64,000 nucleotides of DNA, taken from Firm-04 sp045600205. Lineage in GTDB: Bacteria > Bacillota > Clostridia > Oscillospirales > Ruminococcaceae. Shown in pieces: positions 44,476 to 51,238 of the stretch (positions are counted from its first letter, which is position 1; each line of letters starts with the position of its first letter). Made by a program: the position numbers and the translations under genes. The notes beneath the pieces were generated by a model. That model saw only the letters and a program-made list of their open reading frames with translations. It had not been told where the DNA came from and did no database searches. The DNA lies in assembly GCA_045600205.1 (NCBI GenBank), contig JAZRXM010000016.1, positions 77,600 through 141,599 of the forward strand. Direction: 5' to 3'.

Positions 44476-45684
44476 ATGACTGATTTCGTATATGAGGATT
44501 CTTTTGACCCGCAGGTAAATATTAAAGTCGTCGGTGTGGGCGGCGGCGGCGGTAATGCACTCGACTGCATGGTTTCTGCCGACGTCAAGAACATTGAGTA
44601 TATTGCAATCAATACAGATGCCAAGGCACTTCTGAATTCCAAGGCTCCGACCCGTATCCAGATCGGCGCAAAGCTGACAAAGGGTCGCGGCGCAGGCAAC
44701 AAGCCGGAAGTCGGCAAGAATTCTGCTGAGGAAAACCGCGACGAAATCAGCAACGCACTCAAGGGTGCGGATATGATTTTCATTACCGCAGGTATGGGCG
44801 GCGGTACCGGTACCGGTGCAGCTCCCGTTGTGGCGCAGATCGCACAGGAACTCGGTATCCTGACTGTTGCAGTTGTCACCAAGCCGTTTGCTTTTGAGCG
44901 TGAGCAGAAAATGGCTCAGGCAGAGCGCGGTATTGAAATGCTCAAACAGTATGTTGACTCTCTGATCGTCATTCCGAATGAGCGTCTGCTCGTTGGTGTG
45001 GACAAGCCCCTCACCATGCGTGAGAGCTTTGCGATGGCTGATGATATCCTGAAAACCGGTGTCAAGTCCATCTCCGACCTCATCGTTGAGGATGGCTACA
45101 TTAACCTCGACTTTGCTGACGTTTCTACTATCATGAAAGGCGCAGGCTACGCACATATGGCAATCGGTCAGGGCTCCGGCAAGAACAAGGCAGAGGAAGC
45201 TGCTTCCGCTGTCATTTCCAGCCCGCTGCTCGAAACCTCCATTACCGGTGCAAAGCGACTCCTCATCAACATTGCAATGTCCGAGGATGTCCTCTCGACG
45301 GAAGTCGATACCGCTACCAAGATGATTACCGAAACTGCTGCTGATGGCGTTGAGTTCATCTTCGGTACCGCATTCAAGGAAGAAATGAACGACGAGATGG
45401 TCATTACTGTCATCGCCGCAGGTTACGACGACCCGAAGGCTGTTGCAAAACAGCAGGCTGCCGCAGCCGCTGCTGCCGCTGCCGTTCCCACCATGGGTCA
45501 CGATAAGAAAGTCATCCCGATTCAGAATCCGCTGGTCGAGGGCTTTGTCCCGATGGACCGCAAGGCTGCCGCTGCTGCTCCTGTTCAGACCGTTGCAAAG
45601 GCACAGCAGGTTCCGACCATCCCGCACCTGAACGATGATGATGATGATTTGTCCGAAATCTTTAAGATTCTGGACAAGAAGTAA
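44476..45684 (+). CDS. ftsZ: Cell division GTPase FtsZ
   Basis: 402 aa. Glycine-rich VGVGGGGGNA, the tubulin signature GGGTGTG at residues 108-114, and T7 loop NLDFADVSTIM. An Ala-rich linker (about 315-360) ends in the conserved C-terminal peptide DDLSEIFKILDKK, which binds membrane partners such as SepF. It forms the Z-ring. It has its own promoter, then a strong terminator. Confidence 0.98.
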   Translation: MTDFVYEDSFDPQVNIKVVGVGGGGGNALDCMVSADVKNIEYIAINTDAKALLNSKAPTRIQIGAKLTKGRGAGNKPEVGKNSAEENRDEISNALKGADMIFITAGMGGGTGTGAAPVVAQIAQELGILTVAVVTKPFAFEREQKMAQAERGIEMLKQYVDSLIVIPNERLLVGVDKPLTMRESFAMADDILKTGVKSISDLIVEDGYINLDFADVSTIMKGAGYAHMAIGQGSGKNKAEEAASAVISSPLLETSITGAKRLLINIAMSEDVLSTEVDTATKMITETAADGVEFIFGTAFKEEMNDEMVITVIAAGYDDPKAVAKQQAAAAAAAAAVPTMGHDKKVIPIQNPLVEGFVPMDRKAAAAAPVQTVAKAQQVPTIPHLNDDDDDLSEIFKILDKK

Positions 45685-45706
45685 TTTATAAATTTTTCTA
45701 AAAAAT

Positions 45707-45745
45707 AGGGCGAATCGTGATTTGCGGTTCGCCTTTATTTTTTCG
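45707..45745 (+). terminator. Intrinsic terminator after ftsZ
   Basis: A 9-bp stem with one G-T pair (45709-45717 with 45725-45733), loop TGATTTG, then a T-rich run. Confidence 0.85.
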
Positions 45746-45807
45746 TAGATACGTATGTCTTTGTTATTGTGCCTAAAAAACGAGAATATTCTTGTATGTT
45801 ATGTATA

Positions 45808-45836
45808 TTGAAATTCCAAAAAAAATATGTTATGAT
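45808..45836 (+). promoter_or_regulatory. Promoter of the DivIVA-like pair
   Basis: TTGAAA (45808-45813) and TATGAT (45831-45836) with a 17-bp spacer. The motif TGCCTAAAAAAC lies 27 bp further up (45770-45781). Confidence 0.65.
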
Positions 45837-45957
45837 GAAGTAGTTAAATAGCAACCCTATGTCCAGATTTTCGGATGGATGACAGAGACGTTTTGGGCGT
45901 TCTGCCGTTGTATCTGTTCTGTACTGGGCTTGACTTCTACGGAAATGAGGCGATGCT

Positions 45958-46128
45958 ATGGATCAGCCAACCATGCTGCGTACCGCGAAGTTTGGCGGAT
46001 TTGTAAAAGAAGATGTTTTAGCTTATGTAGATGCACTCAATGCGAAAATCTATTCCCTGGAAGAAGAGGTCGCTGAACTGAAACAACAGCTCAAAGCCTG
46101 TAAGAACGAATCTGCTGATAAAAAATAA
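45958..46128 (+). CDS. Mini DivIVA-like protein (56 aa)
   Basis: 56 aa. GAGG lies 7 nt before the ATG. Residues 1-40 closely match the N-terminus of the next gene: both begin MDQPT, then LRTA, GGFVKEDVLAYVD, LN, KIY and LEEE. The rest is a short coiled coil rich in Glu and Lys that ends with a Cys. It therefore has the putative membrane-binding or polar-targeting head of a DivIVA-like protein without the long stalk. It may form mixed oligomers with its neighbour. Too short to be noticed by common gene length cutoffs. Confidence 0.8.
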   Translation: MDQPTMLRTAKFGGFVKEDVLAYVDALNAKIYSLEEEVAELKQQLKACKNESADKK

Positions 46129-46268
46129 TTACAACAGCGATTTGAACAAGTTTGTCAAAAACGTCCTGCATGGACACCATTGCAGAAATTGTACCGCAAT
46201 CTTTTGTTTCTGCAATGAACGGATTGCCGTTAACATATCCTTGGATTGCGGAGAAATGGAGCGTAAAT

Positions 46269-47732
46269 ATGGATCAGCCAACAGTATTGAGAACCGCCCG
46301 AATGGGTGGATTTGTGAAGGAAGACGTTTTAGCTTATGTTGATGAGTTGAATTCCAAAATCTACGGACTTGAGGAAGAACTGAACGAAGTAAAAAAACAG
46401 GCTGCTTCCGGTGGCGGTCTTTCCGCTGAGAAGGAGAAGGAATATGAAGAGGATCTGACTCGTCTGCGCGGCGAACTCGGTACCACCAAGAACCAGCTCC
46501 GCGCTGCACAGGAAGAACTCAAAAATCGTCCGGTCATCGACGCAAATGGCGATGGTGCCGTTTCTTCCGAGGAACTCGATGCCGTAAAGGCGGAACTCGA
46601 CGAAGCAAATCTGAAACTGACAGACGCAAATGCTGACCTCGAAGCAGCTCGTGCGGAACTTTCTCTCGCACAGGAAGAAACTGCGTCTTTGAATGAACAA
46701 ATTGAGAATCTGCGTGCAGACAATGAAGCACTGCGCAATGATTTGAGTGAAGCTGCAACGGGCGCAATGGGCTCCGATGAAGCCGTTGCTGCGGTACAGG
46801 CAAAATTGACCGACGCTGAGGATAAACTGGCTGATGCTGAAGCGGAAATCGCTTCCCTGAAAGCTGAACTCGATGCGAAAAACCTCATGCTTGATGAGGC
46901 TGAAGCAAGCGGCGGCGCAAGTGAGGAAGATCTCAAAAAACTCGCTGAATACGAGGCAATGCTTTCCGAGCAGAGCGCAACCCTCGCTGAAAAGGAAAAG
47001 GAAATCGAAAATCTGAATTCCCAGATCGAGGAACTCAAGGATAACGGCAGCGATGCAAGCTTTGATATGTCCGCACTCTTTATGGAGGCTCAGAGCACCG
47101 CGAAGAAGGTCGCGCAGGAAGCCCGTCAGAAGGCAGACAAGCGCATCAACGAGGCAAACGAGCAGGCTGAGAATATTATTGCAGAAGCAACCGCTCAGGC
47201 TGAGGAAACCATCAACAATGCCAATACGCAGGCGAACCAGACTGTTGCATCCGCAAATGCACAGGCTGACGAAACCATCAAAAATGCAAACGCTGAGGCT
47301 GAGCGCAAACTCAACGAAGCTGACGCAAAGGCAATCAAAACCGTCGCAGATGCTGAAGAATCTGTCCGTGCTTCTCTGGCTGAGGCAGAACGCCGCACCA
47401 AGACAACTACCGATACCGCACGCACGGTTCGCGCACTGCTCCGTAGCGAGATCGATGGCGTATCCAAGAAATTCAACGAAATCTCGCTGATTCTTGAAAA
47501 TCTGTCCGATCAGGCAGGCAGCCGTCTGTCCGAGGCGAAGAGCGTGATCTCTGAGGCTCGCGGTACGGTCAACGAGGACGACGATGTCCCGAGCTTCGAA
47601 AGCTTTGATGAAGTCGCTTCCAAGAGCTTCAGCAAGGTTTCGGAAAGCACGAAGAATTCCGCAAACTTCGAGTTCAACTTCGAGGACCTTGCGAAAAATG
47701 CAGGAGATGCAAACGACGGTTGGAATCTATGA
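46269..47732 (+). CDS. DivIVA-like coiled-coil protein
   Basis: 487 aa from ATG 46269 (TGGAG 7 nt upstream). An N-terminal head GGFVKEDVLAYVDELN (DivIVA-type) is followed by one long coiled coil. About residues 330-430 have an 11-residue pattern rich in Ala, Asn and Glu (AQAEETINNAN, AQADETIKNAN). The tail is acidic. It lies just after ftsZ and a 56-aa paralogue. DivIVA proteins mark curved membrane and poles; here a role in division or spore septum placement is inferred. Its stop overlaps the start of the fumarase gene. Confidence 0.8.
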   Translation: MDQPTVLRTARMGGFVKEDVLAYVDELNSKIYGLEEELNEVKKQAASGGGLSAEKEKEYEEDLTRLRGELGTTKNQLRAAQEELKNRPVIDANGDGAVSSEELDAVKAELDEANLKLTDANADLEAARAELSLAQEETASLNEQIENLRADNEALRNDLSEAATGAMGSDEAVAAVQAKLTDAEDKLADAEAEIASLKAELDAKNLMLDEAEASGGASEEDLKKLAEYEAMLSEQSATLAEKEKEIENLNSQIEELKDNGSDASFDMSALFMEAQSTAKKVAQEARQKADKRINEANEQAENIIAEATAQAEETINNANTQANQTVASANAQADETIKNANAEAERKLNEADAKAIKTVADAEESVRASLAEAERRTKTTTDTARTVRALLRSEIDGVSKKFNEISLILENLSDQAGSRLSEAKSVISEARGTVNEDDDVPSFESFDEVASKSFSKVSESTKNSANFEFNFEDLAKNAGDANDGWNL

Positions 47733-48292
47733 ATTATGAACTTCAAGTATCCGATTTGCCGCGTATCGTGCGGGAGCAGCAGCTCCTGCACGCCGGCGAT
47801 CGGGTAACGCTTTCTGGTACAGTATATACGGCGCGTGATGCCGCACACAAACGAATTGCTGCTGCAATCGCAAACGGCGAAGAACTGCCGTTTCCGCTGA
47901 AAGATGCGCTGATCTATTTTGCAGGTCCGACTGCCGCACCTCCGGGACGCCCGATTGGCGCCTGCGGTCCGACCACTTCCAGTCGTATGGATCCGTATTC
48001 GCCGATGCTGCTTGATTTGGGGCTGCTTGGCATGATTGGAAAAGGCGAGCGCTCTCAGGCGGTTTGCGATGCAATTGTGCGAAATTACGGCGTCTATTTT
48101 TGCGCGGTCGGCGGAGCAGGAGCTCTTGCTGCTGCCCACATTTCTGTATGTGAGGTCATCGCGTACCCGGATTTGGGCTGCGAATCAGTCAAAAAATTGA
48201 CCTTTGATGCGTTCCCTCTGTTGGTTACCATTGATAATCACGGCAAAAATCTGTTTGCCGAGGGACGCGCGGAGTACGCTGAGCTTCCGTAA
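47729..48292 (+). CDS. Class I fumarate hydratase, beta (C-terminal) subunit
   Basis: 187 aa. Family marks: LHAGDRVTLSGTVYTARDAAHKR, YFAGPTAAPPGRPIGACGPTTSSRMD, and LGCESVKKLTFDAFPLLVTIDNHG. Class I fumarases and tartrate dehydratases use a [4Fe-4S] alpha subunit; this beta subunit supplies the swivelling domain. No alpha gene is adjacent. The ATG overlaps the stop of the DivIVA-like gene (ATGA), so it is translated from the division transcript, an odd pairing. Confidence 0.88.
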   Translation: MNYELQVSDLPRIVREQQLLHAGDRVTLSGTVYTARDAAHKRIAAAIANGEELPFPLKDALIYFAGPTAAPPGRPIGACGPTTSSRMDPYSPMLLDLGLLGMIGKGERSQAVCDAIVRNYGVYFCAVGGAGALAAAHISVCEVIAYPDLGCESVKKLTFDAFPLLVTIDNHGKNLFAEGRAEYAELP

Positions 48293-48370
48293 TATCTGCC
48301 AGAAACGCATGACAAAATTTGTAAAAAATGACAATTTGTTGCGTTTTCTGCCTAAAAACTCGAAAAACAC

Positions 48371-48399
48371 TTGACAAATCGTTGATTTTCGCGTATTAT
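48371..48399 (+). promoter_or_regulatory. Promoter of the sigma factor gene
   Basis: TTGACA (48371-48376) and TATTAT (48394-48399), 17-bp spacer. TGCCTAAAAAC lies upstream at 48349-48359. Confidence 0.75.
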
Positions 48400-48506
48400 A
48401 AGTATAATCGCAAAAAGAAGATGATGTTCTGGTTATCTGATTTTTGTGGTCATAAAGCCGATATGGCATGAACCCGCTTGCTTTTTTCAGAGGATGGAGG
48501 ATTTCT

Positions 48507-49100
48507 GTGAATGATCGCATGAACAGGGGTGCTTCGGACGTTCCCTCCGACGAAATGCTTGCGTTGACTGCCGCTTCGCAGCCAAATGCCATGCAGGAAC
48601 TGATTCATCGGTATGAAAAGACGGTGTATCGCATCGCCAACTCCCTTGCGCAGAATTATGCGGATGCGGAGGATTATGCCGAAGAAGGTCTGCTTGGATT
48701 GGTCGCCGCCGTTTCTGCGTTTTCTGCGCAGAAAAATGTCAGCTTTAAAACCTTTGCAACGGTCTGCATTCAAAACCGAATTCGTTCTGCCTATGCAAAA
48801 CGACGCGCTCACGAGGAATTACGGTCATTTTCAATCGATGATCCGGACAGCTTCGAGGAGTCAATGCTCTGCGATGACAGCCCGTCACCGGAGCTTGTCT
48901 ATTTGCAGAATGAACGTGTTTCGGAGCTTTATCAGCGCATGGATTCCGTGCTGAGCCGACTGGAACAGGAGATTTTCAGTCAGTACCTCAGCGGTTATTC
49001 CTATGCGGAGATTGCAACCAGCAGGGGAATCTCCGAAAAATCCGTCGATAACGCAATTACGCGTGCAAAACGGAAACTCCGCGCCGTTTGGAGCGATTGA
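48507..49100 (+). CDS. Sigma-70 family factor, SigH-like
   Basis: 197 aa from GTG 48507 (GGAGG 6 nt upstream); ATG 48468 lacks a site. Region 2 is seen in NAMQELIHRYEKTVYRIA and AEDYAEEGLLGLV, with FKTFATVCIQNRIR as the -10 reading helix. Region 4 is LSRLEQEIFSQYLSGYSYAEIA with the helix-turn-helix SEKSVDNAITRAKRKLR. The short linker and order fit SigH/Spo0H, the early sporulation and stationary-phase sigma factor. SigH is usually near rlmB and secE in Bacilli; that context is missing here. Confidence 0.75.
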   Translation: MNDRMNRGASDVPSDEMLALTAASQPNAMQELIHRYEKTVYRIANSLAQNYADAEDYAEEGLLGLVAAVSAFSAQKNVSFKTFATVCIQNRIRSAYAKRRAHEELRSFSIDDPDSFEESMLCDDSPSPELVYLQNERVSELYQRMDSVLSRLEQEIFSQYLSGYSYAEIATSRGISEKSVDNAITRAKRKLRAVWSD

Positions 49101-49112
49101 AACGGCAGCCGC

Positions 49113-49269
49113 GTGAGCAGAACCTCACAACGCATCCGCAGCAGCCCGGTCGGCTGTTCCCAAGGGGTGGGGCCAGATGGCAAACCTATCATCTACATGA
49201 CCCGGGGAGCATTTCTTCCACGCGATTCCTCTTCACCTGCAACTAGTTTTTGCAACGAGGGCTTTGCCC
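49113..49269 (+). ncRNA. Unassigned structured RNA region after the sigma gene
   Basis: A GC-rich stretch without a gene. Helices: GTGAG/CTCAC (49113-49117, 49124-49128); a three-step hairpin of TGTTCCC with GGGAGCA (49155-49161, 49205-49211), GGGT with ACCC (49165-49168, 49200-49203) and AGATG with CATCT (49175-49179, 49190-49194); TGCAA/TTGCA (49238-49242, 49250-49254); GGGC/GCCC (49259-49262, 49266-49269). It matches none of SRP RNA, tmRNA or RNase P marks that I know. It could be a small RNA or the leader of the zinc-ribbon gene. Confidence 0.5.
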
Positions 49270-49340
49270 GCAGCGATGAACGGCAATAGTGATGGCGAAA
49301 ATTGTCCGAGGTCCAAATTCAAAAAGTGAGGAAAATCATT

Positions 49341-49619
49341 ATGTTCGAAGACAAGACTTTAGTATGCAACGAATGCGGACAGGAGTTCGTATTTACCGCC
49401 GGTGAGCAGGAATTCTACGCTGAAAAAGGCTTCCAGAATGAGCCGAAGAAGTGCAAGGCTTGCCGCGATGCTCGCAAGAACGCTGGCAAGACCGAGCGTG
49501 AGATGTTTACCGCTACCTGCGCTAACTGCGGCAAGGAAGCAAAGGTTCCCTTCCGTCCGAAGGAAGACCGCGATGTTTACTGCAGCGAGTGCTACGCTCA
49601 GATGAAGAACGAGCAGTAA
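49341..49619 (+). CDS. Double zinc-ribbon protein
   Basis: 92 aa with four CxxC pairs: CNEC and CKAC in the first half, CANC and CSEC in the second, so two zinc ribbons. The first half is the zf-trcl type (LVCNECGQEFVFTAGEQEFYAEKGF). Such proteins are common and well conserved in Clostridia but have no proven role; nucleic acid binding is likely. GTGAGGAAAA lies upstream of ATG 49341. Codon use is optimal, suggesting high expression, and the leader is long and structured. Confidence 0.85.
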   Translation: MFEDKTLVCNECGQEFVFTAGEQEFYAEKGFQNEPKKCKACRDARKNAGKTEREMFTATCANCGKEAKVPFRPKEDRDVYCSECYAQMKNEQ

Positions 49620-49688
49620 TTTTGAATTGCAGGGTGCAGTCGTTTTTCGGCTGCACCTTTTCATTCTGTATCGAAAGGAGTGTTGTAC

Positions 49689-49886
49689 ATGGAAATCACA
49701 AAAGAAACCATTATCGGCGATATTCTCGATGCTGACGCTTCGACCGCACCGTTTTTCCTCGAAATGGGAATGCACTGCCTCGGTTGCCCGTCCGCTCGCG
49801 GCGAGTCCCTCGCAGATGCCTGCGCAGTTCACGGTGTCAATGCCGATGAGTTGGTTGCGAAAATCAACGCACACATGAATAAATAA
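49689..49886 (+). CDS. DUF1858 domain protein
   Basis: 65 aa. Conserved TIGDILDADASTAPFFLEMGMHCLGCPSARGESLADAC with the paired Cys in CLGC. DUF1858 proteins are called hybrid-cluster-associated redox disulfide proteins; a disulfide or metal role is likely but unproven. GAAAGGAG lies 8 nt before the ATG. A terminator follows. Confidence 0.85.
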   Translation: MEITKETIIGDILDADASTAPFFLEMGMHCLGCPSARGESLADACAVHGVNADELVAKINAHMNK

Positions 49887-49894
49887 TGCAAGCT

Positions 49895-49924
49895 GCCGCA
49901 GAGGATAACCTTTGCGGCTTTTTT
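49895..49924 (+). terminator. Intrinsic terminator after the DUF1858 gene
   Basis: 10-bp stem with one wobble (49895-49904 with 49909-49918), ATAA loop, six T residues. Confidence 0.92.
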
Positions 49925-49930
49925 GCTGCC

Positions 49931-49959
49931 TTGACTTTTTCTCCGGTCCATGATATAAT
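49931..49959 (+). promoter_or_regulatory. Promoter of the DUF4317 gene
   Basis: TTGACT (49931-49936) and TATAAT (49954-49959), 17-bp spacer. Confidence 0.85.
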
Positions 49960-50014
49960 GAAAAACAGCGGAGATTCCGCAACTTACATAGATACATAGA
50001 AAAGGAGCAACCCT

Positions 50015-51190
50015 ATGAACCGCAAAGAACTCAGTGAGATTCGCAACCATTTTGGTCCTGAGGCAAAATATTTCAGCATGGACCGCGTCCTGACCGCCTT
50101 TGTTGACAGTGAGCGCAATGTTCGTGCGCTGAAAATTCGTAAGGCATCGGAACTGACAGGTCCCGAAACGGAAATCTTGTTTGAAACCATGAAAAAGGTA
50201 CTGAACTGCAATCTTGGCAAGCAAAGCAGCGAAATGGCGTTCAAAAACCATGCGTATGGCGAGGACGGCGCACAGACATACCTTGCCAAGCTGCTTGCAT
50301 CCGAACTGAAAGATGAGGATTTGGCACAGGAATATGCAGATAAGCTCGCAAAAGCGGAGGATTCCGATGCCCCCTACGCGCTGATGGTTGGTTTTTGCCA
50401 GTATGACACACCGCGCAAGAATAAAATGGACGAGGAGGACGGCGAATCGGATACCGTGTTCCGCTATCTGGTCACTGCGCTCTGCCCGACTGCAAAGGTT
50501 GTCAGCACGCTTGTTTACGATACGTTTGATGACGCGATTATGCGTCAGGAGAACAAAAACGCAGTCATCAGCAAGGCACCGTCCGTCGGATTCATGTACC
50601 CAGTGTTCACCGAGCGTGCCAATGACGTACATCATGTGCTGTTTTATACCAAAACGCCGAATGAGCCTGATATCGAGCTGGTGGAGAGTTTCCTCGAATG
50701 CGAACCCGAGCAGACGATCGTTGCCGAGCAGACCGGCATGAAACAGGTGCTGGATACGCTGTTGGGTGATGATCTGACCTATGAGGCGGTATCTACGGTC
50801 AACGAGAAACTGAACCAGATCGTGGCAAAGAATAAAACCGACGAAGCACCGACCGAATTGACAGGTCGTATCCTCAAACGGATGCTTTCTGAGGCGGGCG
50901 TGCCGGAGGAAAAGCTGGAGCGTACCGAAACTGTGTTTGAATCCTGTGTTGGCGCACAGACCCTCAAGCCTGAGCGTCTGGTGCTGCCGAAAACAACGAT
51001 CAAAACGCCTGAAATCGTTGTGAATGTGAAAAATGATGCCAAGGATAAGGTGCATCTTGAAACGCTCAATGGGCGGCACGTTATGGTGATTGATCTGGAT
51101 GATGCGATGATCGAGGTTAACGGCTACGATTTGCGCGTGCCGGGTGTACTGGATACCCCTGCGCCCTCCGAAACGCCTTGGGAAGAATAA
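50015..51190 (+). CDS. DUF4317 family protein
   Basis: 391 aa. Start MNRKELSEIRNHF followed by a hydrophilic, acidic protein without signal or membrane segment; the middle holds DVHHVLFYTKTPNEPDIELVE and the end a short Pro-rich tail. Matches the clostridial DUF4317 family by its opening and overall pattern. Function unknown. It is a single-gene unit between its own promoter and a bidirectional terminator. AAAGGAG lies before the ATG. Confidence 0.75.
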   Translation: MNRKELSEIRNHFGPEAKYFSMDRVLTAFVDSERNVRALKIRKASELTGPETEILFETMKKVLNCNLGKQSSEMAFKNHAYGEDGAQTYLAKLLASELKDEDLAQEYADKLAKAEDSDAPYALMVGFCQYDTPRKNKMDEEDGESDTVFRYLVTALCPTAKVVSTLVYDTFDDAIMRQENKNAVISKAPSVGFMYPVFTERANDVHHVLFYTKTPNEPDIELVESFLECEPEQTIVAEQTGMKQVLDTLLGDDLTYEAVSTVNEKLNQIVAKNKTDEAPTELTGRILKRMLSEAGVPEEKLERTETVFESCVGAQTLKPERLVLPKTTIKTPEIVVNVKNDAKDKVHLETLNGRHVMVIDLDDAMIEVNGYDLRVPGVLDTPAPSETPWEE

Positions 51191-51197
51191 TTGCAAA

Positions 51198-51238
51198 AAA
51201 AGACTTCGCTCCTGTTGCGGGAACGAAGTCTTTTCTTA
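51198..51238. terminator. Bidirectional terminator between DUF4317 and rqcH
   Basis: AAAAGACTTCG (51198-51208) pairs with 51224-51234, with A-run on the left and T-run on the right, serving both convergent genes. Confidence 0.9.

Noticed and set aside
46500..47500. Ala/Glu-rich repeats in the DivIVA-like gene read as DNA repeats
   Set aside because: The repetition is at protein level (coiled-coil periodicity); DNA copies are not near-identical.
49113..49269. SRP RNA, 6S RNA, tmRNA or RNase P RNA
   Set aside because: I looked for the conserved SRP loop, the RNase P and tmRNA cores and a single long 6S rod and saw none; kept as unassigned structured RNA.
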